A stretch of 64,000 nt of DNA, taken from contig NZ_JAMHJQ010000004.1 of NCBI RefSeq assembly GCF_023534745.1, forward strand, positions 124,001-188,000, in the 5' to 3' direction. The notes under the pieces are model-generated. The model saw only the letters and a list, made by a program, of their open reading frames with translations. It was not told the origin of the DNA and made no database searches. Position numbers and translations under genes: made by a program. Positions 52,597-60,404 of this stretch are shown one piece after another (the stretch's first letter is position 1; each line of letters starts with the position of its first letter). This DNA is from Streptomyces sp. 35G-GA-8. Its GTDB lineage: Bacteria > Actinomycetota > Actinomycetes > Streptomycetales > Streptomycetaceae.

Positions 52597-52605
52597 TCGG
52601 CGTTG

Positions 52606-53550
52606 TCAGACCGGACGCAGCCGCCACTGCTGGCAGGTGCTGCCCAGCCAGGGCCACTGCCGTACATCGGCCCCGTCCGCCGTCGAGCAGCCGGCGACGT
52701 CCGCGACCTTGCCGCTGCGGGCGCCGACGAGCCGTACCCAGCCGCCCTGGTCGGTGACGACGAGCCGGAAGGCCTGGCAGATGGTGTCGCGCCAGGACCA
52801 CTGGCGCAGATCGGCCCCGTCCGCGACGGAACAGGCCGCCGTGTCCAGCACCTTCCCACTGGCGGCGTTGACCAGCCGGCTGGTGTCATCGCCGAGATCC
52901 TCGACGCGCCAGCGCTGACGGGCGCCGCCGTGGCAGGCCCACTGGAGGACATTCGCGCCATTCGCCGTCGAACCGGCCTCCACTTCAAGGCACTTGCCGC
53001 TGCCCCGGTTCACGAGTGTGTACGCCGTGGGGGTGGCCGCGCGCTCACGTAAGGCCCCGGCGAGCACGGCGCCCGGCGGAGACGCGGTGGCGTCCGGCAG
53101 CCGGTCGTCATCGAGCTGATCCCGGTAGGTGTACGGGCCCATGGGGTCGGCGCCGGCGCTCTTCAGTACGTGCGCGCGCTGGGTCCGGTGGTGGCCCTCG
53201 ACGGCCCGGCCGGCCACATAGGACAGATACCAGTGGCCGTCGCGGAAGTGGAGCCGGGGCGCCCTCATGTCGCAGCAGCGCGAGGAGGTGGAGTCCGTCC
53301 AGACCCGCACGCTCGGCGCGCTCGACAGCCCGGTCGGGGTGGGCGACTTGCGCATGGCCAGCTCCGCCGACCTGACCGTCGTGACCAGGTAGTAGTCGCC
53401 GTCGTAGTACTGGATCCAGGCATCGGCGCCGTTCCGGGACGTGACGGCCTCGGCGGGCGGGGGCACGAACGCGGCGAACGCGGTGAAGGCGGCGAGGACG
53501 GCGAGCGACAGGGCCAGGAGGAGCGTGGTTCTGCGAGAGGTGCGGCTCAC
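52606..53550 (-). CDS. Truncated GH43-like domain fused to ricin-type lectin, secreted
   Basis: A 314-residue secreted protein. After a signal peptide (residues about 1-35), residues 38-145 match the start of a GH43 arabinanase-type propeller (GADAWIQYYDGDYYLVTT, ELAMRKSPTPTGL, SSRCCDMRAPRLHFRDGHWYLSYVAG). The rest of that domain, normally 200 more residues, is missing. From about residue 180 a ricin-B lectin (CBM13) begins, with QW-type repeats (GKCLEVEAGSTANGANVLQWAC, GKVLDTAACSVADGADLRQWSW, ADVRQWPWLG). Catalysis is therefore unlikely; carbohydrate binding is likely. GTG at 53550 follows AAGGAGAA. Confidence 0.78.
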   Translation of the reverse strand: MSRTSRRTTLLLALSLAVLAAFTAFAAFVPPPAEAVTSRNGADAWIQYYDGDYYLVTTVRSAELAMRKSPTPTGLSSAPSVRVWTDSTSSRCCDMRAPRLHFRDGHWYLSYVAGRAVEGHHRTQRAHVLKSAGADPMGPYTYRDQLDDDRLPDATASPPGAVLAGALRERAATPTAYTLVNRGSGKCLEVEAGSTANGANVLQWACHGGARQRWRVEDLGDDTSRLVNAASGKVLDTAACSVADGADLRQWSWRDTICQAFRLVVTDQGGWVRLVGARSGKVADVAGCSTADGADVRQWPWLGSTCQQWRLRPV

Positions 53551-53694
53551 GCGGATTCTCCTTACGGCATCGAGGGGGGTGGAGCGCGCGGGAGTGGGAG
53601 ATGTTCCGTATACCGAACTACGGTCACGACCTCGAACGGGAAGCTAGAGTCGAAGCGCTTCCGCGTCAACGGTCGGAAACGGACACGGACATGA

Positions 53695-53731
53695 CTGAGG
53701 GCCGCACCCCGGTCGGGGGTACGGCCCTCAG
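53695..53731 (-). terminator. Hairpin downstream of ohr
   Basis: CTGAGGGCCG (53695-53704) and CGGCCCTCAG (53722-53731) pair perfectly, 63 nt after the ohr stop. The 53551-53794 gap also has three GTCAGAC units near 53770-53805; nothing else is recognised in it. Confidence 0.65.
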
Positions 53732-53794
53732 CCGACACACAACGCGTCGGGCACTCCGTCGAACCGTCCGTCAGACAGCCGGTCAGACGGTCCG

Positions 53795-54223
53795 TCAGAC
53801 GACGGAGAGCTCGACCTTGATGTTGCCGCGCGTGGCGTTGGAGTACGGGCACACCTGGTGCGCCTTCTCCAGCAGATCCTTGGCGGTCGCCTCGTCCACA
53901 TTCGGAATGGAGGCCACCAACTCGACCTCAAGACCGAAACCGCCGGCCTCAAGCTTGCCGAAACCGACCTTGGCCGTCACCGTCGAGCCGGAGATGTCGG
54001 CCTTCTGCTGACGGGCGACCACACCGAGCGCGCCCTGGAAGCAGGCGCTGTACCCGGCGGCGAACAGCTGCTCCGGGTTGGTGCCGGCGCCGCTGCCACC
54101 CATCGACTTGGGCGGGTTGACGATGACATCGAGCTGACCGTCATCACTGGAGACACGGCCGTCACGGCCGTTCTCCGCGGTGGCGACGGCGGTGTAGAGG
54201 ACATCGAGCTTCTGGATGGTCAT
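53795..54223 (-). CDS. ohr: Organic hydroperoxide resistance protein
   Basis: A 142-residue OsmC/Ohr-family thiol peroxidase. The two reactive cysteines are Cys61 (AAGYSACFQGAL) and Cys125 (HQVCPYSNATRGN), the same numbering as well-studied Ohr proteins; Glu51 (NPEQLF) completes the active site. It reduces organic hydroperoxides using lipoylated partners. ATG at 54223 has AGGAGG 10 nt upstream. No OhrR-type regulator is adjacent, although a MarR-family gene lies 1.2 kb away beside the reductase. Confidence 0.93.
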   Translation of the reverse strand: MTIQKLDVLYTAVATAENGRDGRVSSDDGQLDVIVNPPKSMGGSGAGTNPEQLFAAGYSACFQGALGVVARQQKADISGSTVTAKVGFGKLEAGGFGLEVELVASIPNVDEATAKDLLEKAHQVCPYSNATRGNIKVELSVV

Positions 54224-54306
54224 GCGGTGCGTTCCTCCTGTTGTACGCCGCGACTCGCGCCCACGGACCGCGGCGGCCTGGGACGAGCCTAGCGCCCCTC
54301 CCGGCA

Positions 54307-55335
54307 CTAGTGGGTCTCGCTGTTGAGCGTGACGATCATCTTTCCGGTGTTCTCGCCGCGGAGTACACCGAGGAAGGCGTCGAAGCCGTTCTCGATGCCC
54401 TCGACCGAGGTCTCGTGGCACTTCAGCTCACCCGAGGCGAGCCAGCCGGTGACGTCCTCGACGAACCGCGCCCGCAGACCGTAGTGGTCGGTGACGAGCA
54501 TGCCCTGGAGACGCAGCCGCTTCCCGATGGCCAGGGCGAGATTGCGCGGACCCGGCGTCGGGTCCGTGGCGTTGTACTGCGCGATCGCACCGCACAGCGT
54601 GACGCGGCCATGGAGGTTGAGCGTGGAGAGCGCCGCTTCGAGATGGTCGCCGCCGACGTTGTCGAAGTAGACGTCGATGCCGTCGGGCGCCGCCGCCTTC
54701 AGCTGGTCCCTGACGGGGCCCTTCTTGTAGTTGAAGGCCACGTCGAAGCCGTACTCCTCGGTGAGGAGCTTGACCTTCTCGTCGGAGCCGGCCGAACCGA
54801 TCACCCGCGAGGCGCCCTTGATCCTGGCCAGCTGGCCGACCTGGCTGCCGACGGCACCGGCGGCGCCGGAAACGAAGACGGCGTCGCCCTCCTTGAAGGA
54901 GGCGGTCTCGAACAGGCCCGCGTAGGCGGTGAGTCCGGTCGCGCCCAGTACGCCGAGGTACGCGGAGAGCGGGGCGAGCGAGGCGTCGACCTTGGTGCCG
55001 TGCTCGGCGGGGAATTCGGCGTACTCACGCCAGCCGAGCCCGTGCACGACATGGTCGCCGACCGCGAACCCCTCGGCGCGCGAGGCGATGACCTCGCCGA
55101 CAGCGGCGCCGTCCATCGGCTTGTCCAGTGGGAACGGGGGTACGTACGACTTCACGTCGTTCATCCGGCCCCGCATGTACGGGTCGACCGAGAAGTGGAG
55201 GTTGCGGACCAGGATCCGGCCCTCACCCGGCTCGCTCACAGGGACGTCGCGCAGGGCAACATCGCCCGGCTCTGGCCAGCCGTGGGGGCGTGCGACGAGA
55301 AACCAGGCGCGGCCGGACTCGGGAAGTGCGGTCAT
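54307..55335 (-). CDS. NADP-dependent medium-chain oxidoreductase (CurA/leukotriene B4 dehydrogenase-like)
   Basis: A 342-residue zinc-independent MDR enzyme. SVDPYMRGRMND and MDGAAVGEVIASRAEGF form the N-terminal domain, GLTAYAGLFETASFKEGDAVFVSGAAGAVGSQVGQLA is the NADP-binding Rossmann start, and YFDNVGGDHLEAAL follows. The family reduces enones and quinones. ATG at 55335 follows GAGGAGG. It is divergent from a MarR gene whose candidate operator overlaps the reductase -35, suggesting repression relieved by an electrophile. Confidence 0.92.
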   Translation of the reverse strand: MTALPESGRAWFLVARPHGWPEPGDVALRDVPVSEPGEGRILVRNLHFSVDPYMRGRMNDVKSYVPPFPLDKPMDGAAVGEVIASRAEGFAVGDHVVHGLGWREYAEFPAEHGTKVDASLAPLSAYLGVLGATGLTAYAGLFETASFKEGDAVFVSGAAGAVGSQVGQLARIKGASRVIGSAGSDEKVKLLTEEYGFDVAFNYKKGPVRDQLKAAAPDGIDVYFDNVGGDHLEAALSTLNLHGRVTLCGAIAQYNATDPTPGPRNLALAIGKRLRLQGMLVTDHYGLRARFVEDVTGWLASGELKCHETSVEGIENGFDAFLGVLRGENTGKMIVTLNSETH

Positions 55336-55412
55336 TGTGCGGAGCCTCCTCAGACAGTTCTGCGACGGTGAGCCATGGGTACCAGGTCAGGGAACCGAGA
55401 AAAAGCTTCACC

Positions 55413-55467
55413 ACATGAAACAACAATGTGCCTGAATATTTCATGTTGTCAAGTAACGGAGTACCCT
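55413..55467. promoter_or_regulatory. Divergent reductase/marR promoters and candidate MarR operator
   Basis: Inverted repeat ACATGAAA (55413-55420) and TTTCATGT (55439-55446) with an 18-bp spacer. On the minus strand TTGACA (55452-55447) is followed after 17 bp by ACATTG. On the plus strand TACCCT (55462-55467) lies 7 nt before the marR ATG. The repeat overlaps the reductase promoter. Confidence 0.55.
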
Positions 55468-55474
55468 GATGCCC

Positions 55475-55909
55475 ATGGCCACTCCGCGAAGAGACCCGCT
55501 CACCCTTGAGGTCGTCGAACTCATCGGCACCGTCGTGGCGCGCTACTACGCGGAATACGAGCAGGCCGCGGCCCGTCACTCGCTGACCGGCGCGCAGGCG
55601 CGCGTGCTGGGGCTGCTGTCCCTGGAGCCCCTGCCCATGCGCGGGATCGCGCGGAAGCTGAAGTGCGAGCCGTCCAATGTCACCGGCATCGTGGACCGGC
55701 TCGAAGCGCGCGGCCTGGTGGAGCGTCGGCCCGACCCGGCCGACCGCCGGGTGAAACTCGCCGCGCCCACGGAGGAAGGAAGAGAGACCGCGACGCGGCT
55801 GCGCGACTCGCTGGATTTCGCGCGCGAACCGCTCGCCGCGCTCTCCGAGGAGGAGCGCGGGACGCTGCGCGATCTGCTCAAGCGGATGCTGGGCGGGAGC
55901 GCGCTCTGA
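55475..55909 (+). CDS. MarR-family regulator
   Basis: A 144-residue winged-helix repressor. The core is TGAQARVLGLLSLEPLPMRGIARKLKCEPSNVTGIVDRLEARGLVERRPDPADRRVKLAAPTEEG (residues about 32-96), with the wing Asp-Arg-Arg. The one Cys, in KLKCEPSN, lies in the recognition helix region rather than at the OhrR sensing position. It is divergent from the MDR reductase it probably controls. ATG at 55475 is favoured over ATG at 55469 because TACCCT ends 7 nt before it. Confidence 0.9.
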   Translation: MATPRRDPLTLEVVELIGTVVARYYAEYEQAAARHSLTGAQARVLGLLSLEPLPMRGIARKLKCEPSNVTGIVDRLEARGLVERRPDPADRRVKLAAPTEEGRETATRLRDSLDFAREPLAALSEEERGTLRDLLKRMLGGSAL

Positions 55910-55938
55910 GACACGCGCCCCGAAGACCGCCTGACGCG

Positions 55939-56787
55939 TCAGACGCAGATGAAGATCCACCAGGTGCAGGTCTCGGACGGTGTGGGAGAGGGCGCAGGCG
56001 GCGGCGGTGGCGGCGGGGCCGCCGAGGTCGGGCCGCCCGACGTCGGTTCGTCCGTCGGCTCGGCGGGCCCGGACGTACCGGGCTTCGGGTCGTCGGTCTC
56101 CGGCGGCTCCGGCCCGTCCGTGACCGTCTCCTCGTCCTCACGCGTGGCGGAGGCCGACGGCGGTGCCTCGGGACGCCCCGACGCGCTCGGACCGCCGCTG
56201 CCGCCCGGACTCGCCTCACCGCCGGCACTGATTCCGGACGCCGGCACCGGCGTCGGGGATCCGCTGGGATCCTCGGGCGCTGCGGGGCGCTCCGTGTCCT
56301 GCGGGCCACCCTCGAACTCGACGGGCGTCTCCTCCTTGACGGAGGTGGCGTTGTCGTTGCGAGCCGATTCCCTGGCCAGTTCGGCCAGGCTCAGCGCGCC
56401 GGCCGCGAGGATCACACCGAGCGTGACGATCAGCAGCCTGCGGCCCCGCCTGCTGCGTGCGCGACGCGGTCCGCCCCGGCGCGGAGCCTTGCCCGCCGCG
56501 CCCTTGCTCCGCCCGGCCCTGCGGTAGGAGCCCTTGCGGCGCGAGGAGTCACGGCGTGGCACGGTGTCGTCCGGGCGGTCGCGACTGACGAGCCCGTAGT
56601 CACTCACGGCCCCGGCGTCGTACTCTCCGTGACCTTCATTGTCCCTGTCATCCTCGCCCGGGTGGCGGCTGTGGTGCGACCCGGGGTGGACAGGCTGATG
56701 CTGCCGCAGCTCCTCGGCGGGGGTCCCGCATCCTGCGCAGATCAGTGCGCCGTTGAGGTGCCGACGACACTGTGGGCAGTAGTCCAT
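55939..56787 (-). CDS. SCO2400-type zinc-ribbon membrane protein
   Basis: A 282-residue protein. The N-terminal zinc ribbon MDYCPQCRRHLNGALICAGCG supplies four Cys. A His/Asp-rich then Arg-rich cytoplasmic region (residues 25-115) leads to one transmembrane helix (LLIVTLGVILAAGALSLAELA). A long extracellular Pro/Ser/Thr/Glu-rich tail ends in CTWWIFICV with two Cys. This architecture is what Streptomyces genomes annotate as the SCO2400 family; its function is unknown. It is convergent with marR. ATG at 56787. Confidence 0.85.
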   Translation of the reverse strand: MDYCPQCRRHLNGALICAGCGTPAEELRQHQPVHPGSHHSRHPGEDDRDNEGHGEYDAGAVSDYGLVSRDRPDDTVPRRDSSRRKGSYRRAGRSKGAAGKAPRRGGPRRARSRRGRRLLIVTLGVILAAGALSLAELARESARNDNATSVKEETPVEFEGGPQDTERPAAPEDPSGSPTPVPASGISAGGEASPGGSGGPSASGRPEAPPSASATREDEETVTDGPEPPETDDPKPGTSGPAEPTDEPTSGGPTSAAPPPPPPPAPSPTPSETCTWWIFICV

Positions 56788-56940
56788 GGCGCCCCGCAGA
56801 TTATGCGGCGGGTGGTAGGGCCGGCATGGCGAGTTTGTGAGGATCGTGTGTGAAGTGGCGTGCGCATGGCATGTCTGCCCATGTCTGCGTGCGTCTGCCC
56901 GGTTGGGGACCGCCCCGCCGCGACGGGGGAGTATGGCGTT

Positions 56941-57501
56941 ATGACCTCCACCGGGCCGTTCGGGCCGCTCGACTTCCAGCTCGTCCTGCTGCGCCGGATG
57001 GCCGATCATCAGCCGGAGCTGGTCGATGAGGCCCGCCATGAGCTCGGTGTGTCCCCGGCCGGCATGCGGGAGGCCAACCGCCGCTGGCAGGCGATGGTGC
57101 GCTCGTCCCGGGCGCGCGGCTCGCTGTCCCGCTACCGCTCCGTGCTCGGCGAGCCGGAGCGTACCTTCCGGCGCGTGATCGGCGATCTGGAGTGCGACGC
57201 CCTGCTGTGGCCCGTTCCGCTCTGGCCCGAGCTGCGCTTCGAGGTGATGGTGGCACCGGGCGGGGCCGTATGGAACGAGTGGCTGGTCCGCGCTCCGGGG
57301 TCGGCGGGCCCCGAGCTGCGTACGGCCGGCGATCTGCGTCCCTGGTGCTGCACGGTGGACGAGGTGGCGCGGGCCTTCCCGCCCGCCCGGCCGATGGAGG
57401 GCACCGCCCCGACCAGGATGCGGCTCGCCTTCACCCCGCCCGACGGCCGTGCCCGCGTCGCGGAATTCACCTGGGGACTGCTGCAACGCTGGTCCGACTG
57501 A
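56941..57501 (+). CDS. Conserved protein of unknown function
   Basis: A 186-residue soluble protein. It has a helical N-terminal half (FQLVLLRRMADHQPELVDEARHELGVS, then REANRRWQAMVRSSRARGSLSRYRSVLG) and a beta-rich C-terminal half (LRFEVMVAPGGAVWNEWLV, RLAFTPPDGRARVAEFTWG). I do not recognise a named domain. There is no signal peptide. ATG at 56941 was chosen at the start of the conserved-looking region; no Shine-Dalgarno is seen. It is divergent from the SCO2400-type gene, and the same frame stays open upstream. Confidence 0.6.
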   Translation: MTSTGPFGPLDFQLVLLRRMADHQPELVDEARHELGVSPAGMREANRRWQAMVRSSRARGSLSRYRSVLGEPERTFRRVIGDLECDALLWPVPLWPELRFEVMVAPGGAVWNEWLVRAPGSAGPELRTAGDLRPWCCTVDEVARAFPPARPMEGTAPTRMRLAFTPPDGRARVAEFTWGLLQRWSD

Positions 57502-57667
57502 CCGTCCGTACGATCCGCCGGTTCCCCGTCATTCTTCCTGGCAGGCCGTCAAATCCGAACGCCCGTCTGGCGTACCCCAGCGCGCGGCGCGTGTCCCGGC
57601 GCCGCACTATGCGAACAGGGCCGGCGGCCGCCGGTGAACCACCTCAGCGCTCTCGGGAGAACCTGCC

Positions 57668-58711
57668 GTGACCGTCAGTCTTGAGCAGTTGCGACGTTGC
57701 CATATCGCCGTCGACCTGGGGGCCGCCCGGACCCGGGTCTTTGTGAAGGGGGCCGGGCTCGTCGTCGATGAGCCGAGCGCGGCCGCCGTGAACACCCGTA
57801 CCGGCGCGCTCATCGCCGTCGGCGCCCTCGCCGAGCAGATGACCGGCCGTACCCCCGACTACATCCGCGTCGTCCGTCCCGTCACCGGCGGCACCGTCGT
57901 GGACATCGAGATGGCGCAGCGCATGCTGCGGCAGCTGCTGGGTGACAAGCTCCGGCGTCAGCTGCGGCGCAAGCCCTGGCTGCGTGCCGCCGCCTCCACC
58001 CCGCACGACAGCGATCCGCTCGCCCAGCGGGCCGCCGTCGAGACCCTGGTCGGGCTCGGCGCGCGCCGGGTAGAGCTGGTGGACACGCTGATCGCCGCCG
58101 CCGTCGGCTGCGGACTGCCCGTGGAGCAGCCCACCGCCACCATGATCATGGTGTGCGGCGCGGCGACCACACAGGTCGCGGTGTTGTCGCTCGGCTCGAT
58201 CGTGACGGCCGTACGGATCCCGGTCGGCGGCAACGCCATCGACCACGCGGTGATCCAGCACCTGCGCCACCAGCATGATCTGATGCTGCCCAGCCAGTCC
58301 GTACGCCCGTTGCAGCTGGCCCTCAGCAACAACGGGCTCACCGAGGGCGGTCCCAGCAAGACCGAGATCCACGGCCGGGACGTGGCCACCGGGGTCGCCC
58401 GTTCGGTGATGGTGGACACCGCCGCCGTACGGGAGGCCATCTACACCCCGCTGACCGCCGTCCTCGACGGCATCAGCAAGGTGCTGCGCGACTGCCCGCC
58501 CGATCTGGTGGCCGACCTCGGTGACCGGGGGATCATGATGGTCGGCGGCAGCGCGCTGCTGCCGGGGCTGGACCAGATGCTGCGGGATACGACGGGCATG
58601 CCGGTCGCCATCGCGGAGCGCCCCGACATCTGCGCCGTGCTCGGGCTCGGGGCGATGCTGGAGGGCAAGATCGAGCCGATGGTCCTGAACCCGCTGGCCG
58701 ACACCCACTGA
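57668..58711 (+). CDS. mbl: MreB-like actin homologue Mbl
   Basis: A 347-residue member of the MreB/Mbl actin family. Phosphate-1 is HIAVDLGAARTRVFVKG, connect-1/phosphate-2 is in MIMVCGAATTQVAVLSLG, and the adenosine loop is GIMMVGGSALLPGLDQMLRDTTGMPV. It is shorter and more diverged than MreB (G-A-A-R-T replaces the usual G-T-A-N-T). In Streptomyces, Mbl works with MreB in spore-wall assembly rather than rod shape. GTG at 57668 follows GGGAGA. The sensor kinase gene follows by 37 bp, so co-transcription is possible. Confidence 0.85.
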   Translation: MTVSLEQLRRCHIAVDLGAARTRVFVKGAGLVVDEPSAAAVNTRTGALIAVGALAEQMTGRTPDYIRVVRPVTGGTVVDIEMAQRMLRQLLGDKLRRQLRRKPWLRAAASTPHDSDPLAQRAAVETLVGLGARRVELVDTLIAAAVGCGLPVEQPTATMIMVCGAATTQVAVLSLGSIVTAVRIPVGGNAIDHAVIQHLRHQHDLMLPSQSVRPLQLALSNNGLTEGGPSKTEIHGRDVATGVARSVMVDTAAVREAIYTPLTAVLDGISKVLRDCPPDLVADLGDRGIMMVGGSALLPGLDQMLRDTTGMPVAIAERPDICAVLGLGAMLEGKIEPMVLNPLADTH

Positions 58712-58748
58712 GAGCACGACGCGACCGGTACGACGGTTCGACGGGGCG

Positions 58749-60371
58749 ATGAGCGAAGAGGCCGACGGCGAGCGCCACGGTGACCGCCCGAGCCGGGGCG
58801 CGGGTGGTACGAGCCGTGGCGACGAGGACGCGACGACGTCCCGGCCGCCCTCGCCGCTCGAAGCGGTGCTCGGTATCGGCACCGACCTCGAACTGCGCGC
58901 CACGCTCCAGCACATCGTCGACACCGCCGCCGAGCTGGTCGGCGCGCGGTACGGCGCGCTCGGTGTCCTCGACCCCGAGCGCGGCGGACTCACCGAGCTG
59001 TTCACGGCGGGGATGAGCGAGGCCGACCGGCAGCGGATCGGGCGGCTCCCCGATGGACACACCGGCCTGCTGGGGCTCCTCATCGAGGACCCGAGGCCGC
59101 TGCGGCTGGACGATCTGACGGCCGACCCCCGGTCCGCCGGAGTGCCGCCCGGCCACCCCCGGATGCGCTCCTTCCTCGGCGTACCGCTCCAGCTGGAGAC
59201 CACGGTCCTCGGCAATCTCTATCTGACGGAGAAGCGGACCGGCTCCTTCAGCGAGCAGGACGAGAGCCTGCTGCGCGTTCTCGCCTCCCAGGCGGCGCTC
59301 GCGATCGGCAACGCCCGGCTGTACGGGACGGCCCGGCAGCGCGAGCGCTGGATCGAGGGGGCGGCGGCCGTCACCACCGCGCTGCTGACCGGCGAGAACG
59401 CCACCGACGCGCTGATCACGGTCGCCGAGTCGGCCCGGGTGCTCGCCGACGCGTACGCGGGCGTCGTGCTCCAGCCGACCGAGGACGGCGGGATGGAGAT
59501 CGTCGCCACGTCCACGCTCGGCGATCCGGCGGGCATCGTCGGCACCATCATCGAGCCCGGCTCCCCCGTACTCGTTCAACTCTTCGGCGGCGAGCCGGTG
59601 TTCATCGAGGACTCGTCGACCGATCCCCGGATGACCACGCATGTACGGACGCGCTTCGGGCCGAGCATGATGCTGCCGCTCCAGGCCGGCGGCAAGCTGA
59701 TCGGCACCCTCGCGCTGCCGCGCCGGCGCGGTGGCCGCCCGTACCGCGCGGTGGACCGGCTGCTCGCCACCCAGTTCGCCTCGCAGGCCGCGCTGGCGCT
59801 GGTGCTCGCGGACGCGCAGCACGACCGGGAGCAGCTGGCCGTCTTCGAGGACCGTGACCGGATCGCCCGCGATCTGCACGATCTTGTCGTCCAGCGGCTC
59901 TTCGCCACCGAAATGATGCTGGAGTCGACCCGTCGGCGCGCGACCTCGACGGATCTGGACGAGCTGCTCGGCCGGGCCGTGGACGAGCTGGACTCCACGA
60001 TCCAGGAGGTCAGGACCACGATCTTCGCGCTCCAGCAGCCGCCGGCCGAGGGCCCGACGAGTGTGCGCGGCATGGTGCTGCGCGAGACGGGCGGCGCGGC
60101 GGCCGTGCTGGGATTCCGGCCGTCCGTGCGCTTCACGGGACCGGTGGACACGCTCGTGGGCGAGCCGGCGGGCCGGAGCCTGCTGGCCGAACTGCGCGGC
60201 GCGCTGGCCGCCGCGCACCGGCGCGAAGGGGTGACGGCGATCGCGGTGGAGGTCGACGCGATGGCGCCGCTGGCCGACGGACGCACCGGGGTACGGCTGA
60301 TCGTGGCGGACGACGGTCCCCGTGAGGACGGCGGCCGGGGGACGACGATGACATGGGAGGCACCCCGCTGA
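58749..60371 (+). CDS. GAF-GAF sensor kinase with degenerate ATPase domain
   Basis: A 540-residue cytoplasmic protein of the DevS/DosT layout. GAF 1 is residues about 50-190, GAF 2 is about 205-345, and HisKA_3 has His377 in RIARDLHDLVVQRLFATEMML followed by LDSTIQEVRTTIFALQ. The ATPase part is eroded: where the N-box E-x-x-x-N should be, the sequence is LLAELRGALAAAHRREG, and no G-x-G-L-x-G box is found before the end. No response regulator is adjacent. It could accept a phosphate, regulate another kinase or be a non-kinase sensor. ATG at 58749. Confidence 0.85.
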   Translation: MSEEADGERHGDRPSRGAGGTSRGDEDATTSRPPSPLEAVLGIGTDLELRATLQHIVDTAAELVGARYGALGVLDPERGGLTELFTAGMSEADRQRIGRLPDGHTGLLGLLIEDPRPLRLDDLTADPRSAGVPPGHPRMRSFLGVPLQLETTVLGNLYLTEKRTGSFSEQDESLLRVLASQAALAIGNARLYGTARQRERWIEGAAAVTTALLTGENATDALITVAESARVLADAYAGVVLQPTEDGGMEIVATSTLGDPAGIVGTIIEPGSPVLVQLFGGEPVFIEDSSTDPRMTTHVRTRFGPSMMLPLQAGGKLIGTLALPRRRGGRPYRAVDRLLATQFASQAALALVLADAQHDREQLAVFEDRDRIARDLHDLVVQRLFATEMMLESTRRRATSTDLDELLGRAVDELDSTIQEVRTTIFALQQPPAEGPTSVRGMVLRETGGAAAVLGFRPSVRFTGPVDTLVGEPAGRSLLAELRGALAAAHRREGVTAIAVEVDAMAPLADGRTGVRLIVADDGPREDGGRGTTMTWEAPR

Positions 60372-60404
60372 CATCCCCTCCGGCCGGCCGCCCGGAGCCG
60401 CGGC

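Noticed and set aside
53741..53815. GTCAGAC repeats as a recombination or attachment site
   Set aside because: They are short, irregular and next to no integrase or mobile gene.
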